From: Manduca sexta
Lineage: Eukaryota; Arthropoda; Insecta; Lepidoptera; Sphingidae
Reading direction: 5' to 3'
Assembly: GCF_014839805.1 (NCBI RefSeq)
Contig: NC_051131.1
Location: forward strand, 11,644,913-11,708,912
DNA length: 64,000 nucleotides
The notes beneath the pieces were generated by a model. The model had not been told where the DNA came from. It worked only from the letters and a program-made list of their open reading frames with translations, and made no database searches. The translations under genes were made by a program, and so were the position numbers. Position 1 is the stretch's first letter. Each line of letters begins with the position of its first letter. This document shows positions 12,986-23,829 of the stretch, in pieces.

Positions 12986-14891
12986 GGCACCCACCACATT
13001 ACCCTCAAGCTTTTTTACTTTCTAACGCTACAATAAAAATGAATAACACGCAAAAACCCCGCTTAAATATCCTACATATTTTGACCGATAACCGATAAAT
13101 TATTTCATTTCCCTGCAACAATAAGATAACATAACATAGAGCATAAATTATCGACAATATTAAGCGTAACACTGAACATGATACTAAGAATAGACGATCC
13201 ATCTTTCAATAGGAATAAACCAGACCACGATATATCGCATGATTAGAAACCAAGCGGCTATAAAACGGTTATATTCTATAGTCTATGATAGCCTCCCTGC
13301 AATTTTACGCATTGAGTGACACCGTGCAGTTGGTTTGACGTGGGACGAGATTGAAGCTATAATGAGGGGTTCATCTGATTGTTTGAGTAGAAATAAAACA
13401 AAGTCCAGTAGACAATACTCGCTCGTCGTTCATTGTTCCGTGACCGACTGTGGCCTTTGCGTCTTCATTTTATGTCGATGTGTGTGCAGTTACTGTTGTA
13501 TTAGATATTAATAGTTTACGTGAATTTGTTGTATCTTCTCTGTGGGCGAATATACAGGTTCTTTAATTTTGGGACTGAGGGTTGGTTAAATTGTCATTAA
13601 AACAGAATTGCTTAAATAAATAACTAATACAGTAATTGTGTTATAATAAATAAGGATCCATTTTAGATTGCTTTATTTATTAAAATTTTCAAGGTTTTTC
13701 ACCACGACGCAAAAACTGTACACGTTGTTTTAGTTTTTTTTTTCTAAATTAATAGGTCTTAAACCAAATCTCTTTCCTAAAACAATACTTTTTCAAAATC
13801 TCAGCAACATTTTATGTTCAAAATACCAAAAACAACCCTAGATCTTTTAAAACCTTTTTATGCTGAATATGGGCCATTATAATGAATCTACTGAACACAA
13901 ATGGAGTATGGAACTGTGTCGATGTCAATATAAGATGTTTATCGGGAAAACAATCGGGAACTCCGCTCGTGCAACATGTGACTGTTCAATGTTCTTTTAA
14001 ACTTTCTTCGATGAATACGAAATGGTGAGTGAAGTTGTATTATGGAACTATACTGTATTTATATTGATAGGAGTTACCATAATGAAGTGAATAAGGATGA
14101 TAATGAATTAATGAGGATGAACTGAGTTTAACAGACTAATACTGTACTTAATATTAAACTTCTAAAAGCTATTCGCAGGAAAAAACGCAAATGAATAAAA
14201 AATAACAGGTATGTGTGTATAAGACATAAATGAATTAAAAATTACGGTTATATTTATGTATAAAGTTGTAATTATATGCGCACTTCGTGGCGATTAAGAC
14301 AATAGAAATTGGCAAACAAAATACTATAATTCCATGCTCATTTCACGAATACAGCGTAACACGGCCGGATTACTAGTTTACACTGTGGTAAGGAATAAGA
14401 CCTATCCTATAATATGTAATTATTTGTTAATTTACATAAACAACTCTAAAACAAACATACAAAAAATACCTAATACCAAATACTTATCAAACAACAATTT
14501 TCCACGATCTTCGTTGGCTATTTCATTTTTATCCAGTATTAGGGGCTTAATTTGCAACTAAATTACAAAGTGGATCTCATCTATTGCAAACAGGTAATCC
14601 GATCAAAAACGTATCTCAAAATAGGTGAAGCTTTCCATTTAATTGAGTATTGTCCGATTTTAGAAGCTGTCCCTAATCGGCTCGTGTTCGTGGCTCGTTC
14701 CGATTTGTCTGTCGCATACATACAAACATATATTCGTACATACGTACTCATTATAATATATTTGTATGGTTATATACGTTGTACATATTACGCTTATTTT
14801 TAGTTCAATAAATTGATAAAATTACTATATTAGTTATTAACAATTTTTTGTTTCATGAAAAGATATACTGGTGGTAGGTCTCTCATATTTA

Positions 14892-15178
14892 AAAGTCCGC
14901 CTAGGTAGGTACCACCGCAATTTCTATTTCTGCCGCCAAGCAGTAGTGTGTAGTCTCTGTTGTGTTCCGGTTTAAAGAACATTGCAGCCAGTGTAACTAC
15001 TAGACATAATAGAACCTAACATCTCATGTCTCAGGATGGCGAGCGCAGTGGAATACCAAACAATACTTTGTAATTCATGGTGTTGGATGGTGTTTCTACT
15101 GTTTATGGGCGGTCGTATCGCTTACTATCAGACGAACGACAAGCTTGTCTCAGTCATTCAAGGAAATAAAAAAAAAGA
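14892..15178 (+). repeat. Family D retroelement tail, longest copy
   Basis: It starts CCGCCTAGGTAGGTACC, includes TGCCGCCAAGCAG and GTTGTGTTCCGG, later TTTATGGGCGGTCGTATCGC, and ends in an A run (AATAAAAAAAAAG). The 3' A tail and lack of a tRNA head suggest a LINE-derived tail. Confidence 0.6.
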
Positions 15179-15646
15179 TATATATGCATACAATTTTAGT
15201 ATTCTAATTAATATTAAATCTTTGTGAAGCTTCCACTCCGATAATTGCATTAAAGATAAAAAAATACGTATATTTATTATTGAATAGTAGATGAGATGAC
15301 TAATGAATCGCATGTTCTTTTGACTCAATTAGTTTGTGATAGTCAATGAAAAGCTTCGAAGATATATTAAATTGTACCTTCAATGTTTTAGAATAGGTCT
15401 CATTTTAAAGAATTTTAGTTTTTAATATTTTCTATTAACATGTAAACCACGTGAATCTTCTAAATATTGTTTAAAAAAAAAGTTACCCAAACAGTATCGT
15501 AAATTATAACACGATGTAAACAAAAGAGTATGGTTTGCGTTCAGATAATAAGACATTGTTTTCTGTGTTGTAAGAAGAAACTGCACCATAGTTTTGCGCC
15601 GGTACTGTGTACAATTTATGGTTTAATATCGCCTAAACTTGTAGAG

Positions 15647-15668
15647 TGGAAAATATTAATATTTTCCA
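15647..15668. repeat. Perfect 22-base palindrome
   Basis: TGGAAAATATT is followed directly by its exact reverse complement, with no loop. Confidence 0.6.
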
Positions 15669-15954
15669 TTTACGAATTAGAAATTTCTTAAATAGGCAAG
15701 TCTAGATAACAGCTAGTATGTTATTTAATTAAATTATGTGCCATATTTTGTATGGATATTCAGTATCAGTGATAAAACATAAAAAAGACTCGTTGACGTC
15801 CATAATACATATGTCAGAAAACCTTTTAAGTCTCATCAATATCAAAAATCAATAAAATTATGAGTATTATCAATTAAATAGAATCCGAATGGAATAAACG
15901 TTAAATAGTTTTTACGGGAACCTAAATCAATTATACAAGATCATTTTGACATTG

Positions 15955-16050
15955 CGTTACTAAATGAAACCACATACTCGTCTTCATCTTTGCTAACATT
16001 GTGCCAAAATCATCCATTGATAACGAATATTTTCACCAAAATTTTAGGTT
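15955..16050 (+). repeat. Dispersed repeat, partner of 18185-18290
   Basis: ATGAAACCACATACTCGTCT, GCTAACATTGTGC and a CCAAAATTTTAGGTTT end align with the second copy about 2.2 kb to the right in the same orientation. No terminal repeats are seen. Confidence 0.5.
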
Positions 16051-16162
16051 TCCGAGCAATAATTAATAGAACAATAAAAAATAAGCGAAATTGTTCCATC
16101 ACAAGTGATGTAATGACACATTCACACGTGATGTAATGACCAAGGGAAATAAGGATTCATTT

Positions 16163-16180
16163 CTATATATATATATATAG
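16163..16180 (+). repeat. (TA)n microsatellite
   Basis: About eight TA units, closely preceded by a duplicated GTGATGTAATGAC at about 16106-16140. Confidence 0.85.
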
Positions 16181-16690
16181 ATATCGGTCGATAGATATCA
16201 ACTAAAACCACGTGGTTTCAAATAAACCGTCCAATTACGAAACCAAAATATATTTAGCAACATGACGTTGATAAGGTATCGCTAGTTTAAATGCGAACTG
16301 ATGTAGTTACATTAAAGTGTCGATAAACTGATTACGATACATTACGTTCACGCTAAAATATGAAACACGTCAGTTAGAATACTGATTAATACACTTTACG
16401 AGTTTTGAGAACATTTAATTGGTAATTTTGTTGCATGTCTGCATTCAGTGGAGAATCATACGCAATTAAAAATCTAGTGAAGTGAGTTGTACGCGCACTG
16501 TAGGTGTCGCACCTTTTCTTGCCAGTATTCTTTTTTTAAGTATTCTCCTTCTTTTATTCGTTTGATATTGTTAAAATATTCACCATAATATAATTTTTAC
16601 CTACCAATATATGTCCTTTAAAGGACGAATAGATAGACGTAAAAAACCTGCAACAAATTGAGATATAAATAGAATTTTAAATTGACTCAC

Positions 16691-16960
16691 CAATGTGCTG
16701 TTCCCGTACAATGTATCATAGGACTCCGCTTTAGAAGCCACGTTCCTTAGCTTGCAAGGCTTCTTCAGCGGCGGTGGCGGCTGCGCATGTTTGTGTGAGG
16801 GAGACGGCTGCTGGTTCCCTCCCCCGCCCCCTCCCGCTCCTACGTGATTCGCATTCGACTTATTCTCTTTCTCCTTCATCAACTTGCTGTTATGAGTTAA
16901 GTTGTTCTTCGTGAAGTTACCGAGCTGCTCGAACATGCTCGTCAAGTGTTGCGACATCAT
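16691..16960 (-). CDS. Nos: Nitric oxide synthase, first coding exon (90 codons, partial gene)
   Basis: Nitric oxide synthase makes NO and citrulline from arginine; this exon holds only the region before the oxygenase domain. The minus-strand frame opens MMSQHLTSMFEQ, is rich in N, K and E to about residue 40, has a Gly run at about 41-48 and a His/Pro segment at about 54-65, then reads KKPCKLRNVASKAESYDTL. As I remember it, Drosophila Nos starts MSQHxTSxFE and, just before its oxygenase domain, carries a K-P-x-x-L-x-N ... YDTL motif, so both ends match. Codon 90 (TTG) is followed at 16690-16685 by the donor GTGAGT, leaving phase 0. The first of two tandem ATGs sits in a good insect context (GCAAAATG). 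The linker is much shorter than the long Gln-rich linker of the fly protein. No downstream Nos exon is visible at lower coordinates. Alternative: an unrelated protein sharing these short motifs, which I think unlikely. Confidence 0.85.
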
Positions 16961-17480
16961 TTTGCCGACGTTTCTTAACTGTTTTCCTTATCCGAAACCA
17001 AAACTTTGAGGTATCATTTTACTTAACTGGTTTTATTGTTCATCATTCGATTTTTCACCTTCGATGAATGAAAATTCGTCTCGTGTTCGAAATTAAATGG
17101 GATCTGTTAAATGAGTTTTGCAAGGACATAAAATTGATAATGAGTTTTTCAATAGCATGCATCTTCATCTGAATTGAATACGTAAACCATTTCGTATGAC
17201 AATTAAACTACACGCGACGAAAAGCTGTTGCGTACAGACGGCCTATTGTACCAATAATTACACTGAATCTGCTCTTATTTAACGTAAATGTAACCTTAAT
17301 ACATTTAGCGAACTCTCCTACCGTTCGATTCGATGTTACGTGCTCGAGCGTCGCATAAAACAAAGACGTCATAGGCCGATAGTGTCAGGGAATCCGGCGA
17401 ACTCGCCCGGGGGAAGTTGTGTTGACGCGTGTACTCGCGATTCACTATGAATTTTGTATTAATACATTATGTAGATGGAA
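16961..17480 (-). promoter_or_regulatory. Nos 5' UTR and possible proximal promoter or 5' splice region
   Basis: This is the sequence upstream of the Nos ATG. It holds several short upstream ATGs. Reading the minus strand, a possible 3' splice site (TTTAACAG, the AG at 17105-17104) would allow a 5' UTR exon to join about 140 bases before the start codon. Around 17340-17430 the DNA becomes CpG-richer and contains a CRE-like ATGACGTC, read on the minus strand (plus-strand GACGTCAT near 17365). No convincing TATA box is placed. Whether transcription starts here or in a distant 5' exon cannot be decided from sequence. Confidence 0.35.
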
Positions 17481-18184
17481 GAACGATGTCTTATTTAATG
17501 TGCTGAGTGGAATCATTGCTTTAAGTCCATTAACGTTAATTATTCGCGTCAAGATACAAATGAGAGATAATTTGTACATTAAGGACAACTATTTCACATT
17601 TGTGTGACAAAAATAATGAGATCTACATCCTAAGTAAATATAGTTTACTCACAAAAAATAAATCATTTACAAAGAAGGTACCATAATCAAAAATTATATA
17701 TGACGGAATTAAATAAAAATCTAGTTCAAGATGACGTTAAAAATAAACATAAAAAATAAGTCGCAAAAAGGGAAGCCTTTTTGCCTTCAAAGCTAAAAGC
17801 ACATGTATTACACGACGTACCACTATTCCGTCAGTGTGAAACAGGGTTAACAATAAATCCAGATCGTAGAGCGCAGCGAGTTCAGAACGATATTTTAATG
17901 TTAACTTAGTAAGTTGCCGTAAGTTGCGTAACTTGTGAATCAACAAGTCGCTCGCGATATTGCGACTTGCATTGTACATTAGTTTATGAATTTTGGATGC
18001 AACTAGCGATTTGTTTTGCTAATGGAAAAAGTTCTGAGAAAATGGAGGTAGGATTGGTAAGAAAAGTCAGAGGCCTGAGGCAATTTTAAATTATATTAGT
18101 GAATATTTGAAGAAAAATATGACTGAAGTAACAAATAAACATTATAAAACCGTATTGTTATAATTATAAAATATACTGAGCCAC

Positions 18185-18290
18185 CTTGACTGCGTTAGCA
18201 GATGAAACCACATATTCGTCTTTACCTCTACTAACATTGTGCGAATAATCATTCATGAACAAATAATTTTGGCCAAAAATCTCGATTTTA
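18185..18290 (+). repeat. Dispersed repeat, partner of 15955-16050
   Basis: It shares GATGAAACCACATATTCGTC, ACTAACATTGTGCG and GGCCAAAAATCTCG with the left copy. The two copies flank the Nos exon. Confidence 0.5.
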
Positions 18291-18660
18291 GTTTATAGTT
18301 TAATGCAGATTTTTTTGTGTGTATAATAAATGTCTGACTAAAAACATGACGCAACATCATATTTGACGTAACTTCGACAATGCCGACACTCTGAGTATAG
18401 CTTCGTATGAGCATATATTGGACCGATTCCCTATTTTAGTCCACTCTACACCGACATACCAACTAAAACTCGGGGTGACCTTCTTCGGCGCATACGGGAC
18501 AACCCCAAGGTATCTTCTCAATATCAAAATGCTCTGTATTTCGTAAAATTGGAAACAATAAACACCAAGACTGAAAAAATAAGTGACGTTAACTCTTTGG
18601 CAAAGCTGTAAACGGTCAAATTTCCGCCACTATACCTCGCGGACAAAAGGAAATTGCGAA

Positions 18661-18790
18661 AAAAATATTCGACGCAATATTTTTAAAGCGAAGTGTTTCG
18701 CAAAACAAAGACCGCCGTTATAATAGCGGCCAGAAAGTTGCCACAAAGGGCGCGATCTTTGCCCAAGTTGCCTTATCGCGGGCAACTTCG
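18661..18790. repeat. Cluster of short perfect hairpins
   Basis: AAAAATATT/AATATTTTT (18661-18684), GCGAA/TTCGC (18688-18701) and AAGTTGCC/GGCAACTT (18765-18788) sit in 130 bases that are CpG-richer than their surroundings. There is no coding frame. Confidence 0.5.
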
Positions 18791-19031
18791 CAATGACACT
18801 TATCTACTTTTACTTTGAATTGATTCGAATTGAAACGTAGGCGATTGCGTATATTTATGTAAGGTAGCGTTTTGATAACGAGAATAAAATACAAATATAA
18901 CTATGGTAATGTGACCGAAAAAGGCCCGGTTCTTAACAACGCCCACTATACATGTTTTTTGTATTTTTTTGTGTTCTAATGCAAAAACATTCCACGATTT
19001 TTTGATACTCGTTTTATTATTAATTTTATAA

Positions 19032-19097
19032 TATGTAGTGTTACATTGTAATTTATTCAAAGGTTTTTCTTTATGTAGTGTTACATTGTAATTTATT
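19032..19097 (+). repeat. 40-base tandem duplication
   Basis: TATGTAGTGTTACATTGTAA plus ATTTATT occurs at 19032 and exactly again at 19072. Confidence 0.8.
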
Positions 19098-19159
19098 TTT
19101 TCTTTATATTCTTTCATGAAATGATTTTATGAAGATTTTTAATTAGGTGGGTCTTCTAA

Positions 19160-19545
19160 GGTGCCGTTACCTTACATGCTTATTGTTCCACATATTAGTA
19201 GCACAGAGCGCAAATGCGCAAATAAATTTATAGCAGTTTATAAATAGCCCTACAATTTTTAAACTTTGCAAAACTGGGGCCTTCATTGATGCCGTTACCT
19301 TACATGCTTTTACGCATTCGTAGTACAGAACGCAAATGCACAAATAAATATATAGTAGTTTATAAATAGCCCTACAATTTTTACACTTTACAAAACTGGG
19401 GCCTTTAATGGTGCCGTTACCTTACATGCTTTCACATATTCCTAGCACAGAACGCAAATGCAAAAATAAATATTGTACAGTAGTTTATAAATAGCATTAT
19501 ATATATTTTTTTAATTGATTTTAACTTTGTAAAACTGGCATTACT
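19160..19545 (+). repeat. Three-copy tandem repeat, unit about 122-128 bases
   Basis: GTGCCGTTACCTTACATGCT-type unit starts fall at about 19161, 19289 and 19411. Each unit carries GCACAGA(G/A)CGCAAATGC, a TTTATAAATAGC motif and a CAAAACTGG end. Copies differ by substitutions and small indels. Confidence 0.85.
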
Positions 19546-20669
19546 AAAACTGAACAGACAACAAACACTAATATATCCAAAACAGGCATACTCGATCGCA
19601 CCACACCGAATACCGTCAAAGAGGATTTTAGACTCTAAATACATGACAAATAAAGCTTACAAAGCGATACTATTGCAGTTAAGCTACCACCGTAGAGATC
19701 TTGCGGCCAGATTAACTATTATCGTCGAATAACATCTTGCGGTAGACCTCAGACACGAGGTTCGACGTTGATCGAGGCCCCAGACCATGGCCTTTCGGCC
19801 TCTGACCAGATACAAATTGTTTGCGATGAGATCCTTTTCATTTGAAAAGTTAAGGGCTTGTTTCAGGTATAAGGTAAATTCTGGTAAATTAATTTCATGT
19901 TTATATCTTGCTATTAAGGTCTAAAAACTGTAGTAGTTTAATAATGACAGAGGAGAACGAGGAGGCAGAAACTACGTCCAATGAAACATGGGCCATATTT
20001 ATAAAATAAAATGTTTTGTATTTTAATTCTCAAGAAATATGACTAACATAAAAAAAATATTTTGTGTTAATAGCTAAAAGAAAACTAGTGTTTTGATTCT
20101 TTTTCTTAACTCTCAAGTAATTTAACTAATTAAAAAAACAAATTGTTAACGATTAACAGTCGTTTCAAAAACGATCCTAAACTCAAACTTCAATCTGATT
20201 CCCAAAATGAACCATTACAAATAACTCATTTGTAAGCATTTGAAAAAAACTTTGCTCTGATCGGCCCATTTCTGAGATAAACCGAAAAAAGCGAAAATAG
20301 CGGATTGTTTATTGAAAATGGCAGTTAGTGTTTATTGCTAAAATAAAAGCGGTTAAAATATATGTAACTTACCTACGTGCTATAAAAAGACACTCAAAGA
20401 GATCTCATATTTCCGTATTACATACACCGTGATGGACGCGTACGCTGCATCGCGAATGCTTTTCATATTTCATTTTGAAAGCATTTCTCCACTCTAAAAG
20501 TTCAAGTTTTTGTCTGAATTTAATTAAATTACATTGTAATTATGTATAATTATTTTTATTATGAGCATTGGAAACAAAAAGTCTATTTTACAACGATCTT
20601 CAAAGTATTTCAAATGTACCGTATTCTATGGGTTAGAACCAATAAACCGCAAAAATAACATAAGTAGTT

Positions 20670-20872
20670 TGTAACTATTTTTCGGTTTTTATAGTTTAAT
20701 TTTCTCCCGAAATTTCGAATACTTTACAGCCCTCGTGATCACGACGCGGATTAAGGCGTTGGTAATCCGAAAAGTCAAAGTTACAATATCTACCTACATT
20801 TTACAATTACACAAATGTGTTTTTCAAAACCGCGATAAAAACTGAAAAATAGTTTAATTTAATGTCTAACAT
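20670..20872. mobile_element. MITE-A copy with both arms
   Basis: The left arm AACTATTTTTCGGTTTTTAT and the right arm ATAAAAACTGAAAAATAGTT are inverted. Between them lie TTTCTCCCGAAATTTCGAAT and AATCCGAAAAGTCAAAGTTA, shared with the copies at 42828 and 47262. Confidence 0.7.
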
Positions 20873-21193
20873 AACACAAGCGGCGACAGCCTAGTTGGGT
20901 TTGGAACGGACTGCTAAGACGAATGTCCGCAGGTTCAAATCCCAAGGGCACACACCTCTGACTTTTCTAAAAATCATGTGTGTATTCTTTGTGAATTTAT
21001 CGTTCGCTTTAACGGTGAAGAAAAACATCGTGAGGAAACCTGCACATCTGAGAAGTTCTCTTCGAAGGTGTGTAAAGTCTACTACTCCGCACTAGGCCAG
21101 CGTGGTGGACTAAGGCCTAATCCCTCTCAGTTGTAGAGGAGGCCCGTGCTCAGCAGTGGGTAAGTATATAATACAGGGCTGATATTATTATTA
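20873..21193 (+). repeat. SINE-1 full-length copy with target duplication
   Basis: The A box (CAGCCTAGTTGGG) is at about 20888 and the B box (GGTTCAAATCC) at about 20932. The complete body and a (TTA)n tail follow. The 13-base TAATGTCTAACAT flanks it at 20860-20872 and 21194-21206. The insertion broke the edge of a MITE-A copy, so it is younger than that MITE. Confidence 0.85.
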
Positions 21194-22544
21194 TAATGTC
21201 TAACATTCACGTAAACATCATTATAAATATCTTTTACTATATAAAAAACTCCTGTATGTTTGAAATCTATGATTCCATCTGTAATACACAGATTTGATCA
21301 ATATCAAAATTTCTAGAAAGGTCCGATATCGTACAAACTTGATGTTAATATACAAAGTAAAAGTATGAATACGCAATGTGTTGCGCTGTAAAATGCAAGC
21401 GGCATGAATATGTTATACGCGACGTGTCTCGCATGAAAAACAAAGACGGCAAAACGAGAGCAATCGTATACGTAAGTTACTGACGTCACTGTCAATATTT
21501 TATGAATTTTAAGCCGACGCGACGACCGGTTTTTCTGTAGCTATGTTGGATCTGTGTTGTGAATTGGATAGTGAATTCGATTATTATATCGGTAAATTAT
21601 TTGATTCGTTTGAGCTTAAAAAGATAGGCTGGAAAAATCTTGAATTTTAAGAATAATTAAATTTGAAAAACGAATAAAATATTTTTGGCGCACTTTTGCC
21701 GGGTCGTTTAAGAAGAAACCCGCATAAATACCTAAAGATTTTTGAAAAGTAATATTTTTAATAGTCTTACCCTGATATAAGCTATATAAGCATCCACGGT
21801 ACTTATTTGCCTGAAAGATCAAGAATAAAACAAATACCAGAATAATAAGGTCTCAAAATCAATTTCTAATATATACCCGAAGTAGGGCCGACTTTGTACA
21901 TAAAATACCTTATTAATATATCTACAAGGTATAGTTTCAAATGTAATTTTGATTCTCATATACCAAAGAAATCCCTCGCCCAGGAATGTCATAACGCAAA
22001 TTCCTGTCCGTAATATTAAGATGTTAAACAATATAAATTTTTCCTTATCAGATCGTTAGTCCCAATTAAATATGATTCAAATCTGTATTACGTAAAGGAC
22101 ATTGTCGAAAACGGCCCCAGAACCAACAAAGGTGTGACTAACACCATAATTATTTATGTATTTTTTTATATTATTTGCAAATATGTGTATAAAACGGACA
22201 AGCTGCTACATCCAAAATGAATATATAAAAGTATTGTAACGACTTAAAGTCAAAGTCGCCGACATGTTTACAACTAATTGTGTATAGGGATGTAACGGTT
22301 CGACAAAACGATAAATCTAATTACCGATAATTAATTATTGAATCATTTTAATATATTCGATTTGTGAGGCGATATGTTCTTTAATTATTATAATAATATT
22401 TAATCGAGCAGTGGATGCGTCTCAAATAAATAAGTAGTTAGTTTTAGTACTAAATGATTATAGATCAAGTCGACTATGAAAAAAGTTTTTTTTTAGTTTT
22501 TGATTCATATTGAGTTACTTTGTTTATTCAGATTCTATATTAGC

Positions 22545-22740
22545 GACCCGCCCTAGCTTTGTACAGATAGCAGAGCATAATATATTATGCGAACATTTAT
22601 TTTTCTGTCGTACAAAATATTTATGAATTATACATATTAAAAGTATTAAATTACTATCGGATCCGCCCGTGTGAAAGATTTTCCGGGATAAGATTTTCCG
22701 GCTAAATATTTTTCCGCATAAAAATAACCCTATGTTGAAT
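22545..22740 (-). mobile_element. Helitron-like terminal fragment
   Basis: GCGACCCGCCCTAGCTTTG and GGATCCGCCCGTGTGAAAGA...CCGGGATAAGAT match the terminus motifs of this group. The copy is degenerate and interrupted. Confidence 0.4.
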
Positions 22741-23097
22741 AAAATCGATTTTTGTATAAATGATCGATATAATCGATCCAGAATCTAGTCGAGTAGTATC
22801 CCTAATTCTTACTTCATTGTTCAATTCAATTTAATGTCACTCACACTTCACTCATCAGAGACAAATAAACTAGACTCTCACTTTCCATATAATATATTAT
22901 AATTCTCTGACTCTCACTATATAATGATATACGACGATTCGGCTATTATAAAGACTCTGTGCGATTGATTACGATATCGACATACACTAGCTGTGATTTC
23001 TGGACTTTGTGAACTGATGTAACAATTTACATGGCATTGATAACGGATACGAAATGAAAATTGCTTTTTGCATTAATTTGGCTCTGCTGGCGGGTCC

Positions 23098-23829
23098 ATG
23101 GTGTTGGAGAACGAGCAGATTCGCCATTGTATACAACAATGGACAGCGCCTCGTTTGGTAAGCACATTTTTCTTTAATCGTACAAGTTTAACTGCCGCCA
23201 AACTTCTAGTTCGCTCCTCAGTTCCTGTTCTTGGTAACTGCATGGAGACAGCGACCAGAGTCTGTATACTACCTACTACACACTTTAGCATGTGGCTGTG
23301 GCAACTTAAGAGCAAACTAGCAAGGATATTGTTGATTAAAAAATGTGTGTCATATGCTTGATGGTTTCTTACATTTAATTCAGCTGGAAGATTTGAATAC
23401 ATAAATCTGATTTCCATGTGACACAATATTAATATATTGCCATTCTAATTTGAGCATAATGTGTTTGTTTGTTTTTTTTTTCAGGTTGTAGCCCTTGATC
23501 TTATATGTACATACAGCATGTTGGACCGCGGCCCAAGAGCCTATACATACTTCAGCTGTAAGAATGTTAGTAGAAGCTGCGTGCTCTGTAATAGATTGTT
23601 GGAACTCCGGACTCGCTCACATCAAATAATGTCATTAAGGACAAATACTCCACATCATGTTTATAGCAGAAATATCATTTTAGAAAGACTTGCACCATTG
23701 GAGGTACATATAATGAAAGATTATATTCATTTAACTAATATGGTGATTGGCAAAACTGAATTGATAAATAATACCATAACAAAAACCCTCCTGTACAATA
23801 CTCAGATAATATTTTATAAAACAATGTAG
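23098..23829 (+). CDS. Unknown two-exon protein, 134 codons (join 23098-23157, 23485-23829)
   Basis: Exon 1 starts at ATG 23098 (M-V-L-E-N-E-Q-I-R-H) and ends after 20 codons at a GTAAGC donor (23158). The 327-base intron ends with a long T tract and CAG at 23484, preceded by a good branch sequence (TTCTAAT, about 23440). Both junctions are phase 0. Exon 2 adds 114 codons without a stop in AT-rich DNA and includes a basic stretch with SCKN...CVLCNRLLELR. The protein has several scattered cysteines, no signal peptide and no clear membrane segment. An AATAAA lies at about 23842, some 15 bases past the stop. I recognise no family. It could be a lineage-specific gene, a decayed one, or a long non-coding RNA with a chance frame. 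Confidence 0.42.
23158..23484 (+). other. Predicted intron of the unknown two-exon gene
   Basis: The GTAAGC donor, TTCTAAT branch sequence about 43 bases from the end, a T-rich tract and the CAG acceptor form a complete set of insect intron signals on the plus strand. This is better evidence for a transcript than for the encoded protein. Confidence 0.5.

Larger units (their letters stand above)
1..16690 (-). other. Presumed Nos intron or 3' flank; no coding exon seen
   Basis: Everything to the left of the Nos donor is AT-rich and repeat-laden. I looked on the minus strand for oxygenase-domain signatures (for example an A-K-L-A-W-R-N coding stretch) and saw none. The simplest reading is one intron of more than 16 kb whose acceptor lies outside the window. 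Between the listed repeats I see no genes at 2976-5540, 9660-11520, 13040-14890 or 15180-16600. Confidence 0.5.

Noticed and set aside
17737..17979. 80-codon minus frame with a Leu/Arg-rich translation upstream of Nos
   Set aside because: No splice sites, signal peptide or similarity; low-complexity bias explains it.
19160..19545. CRISPR-like array
   Set aside because: The repeats are about 125 bases with no short repeat/spacer pattern, and the genome is eukaryotic.
23073..23426. 117-codon minus frame opposite the two-exon gene
   Set aside because: It lies antisense across the exon 1/intron region. The splice signals all support the plus strand.
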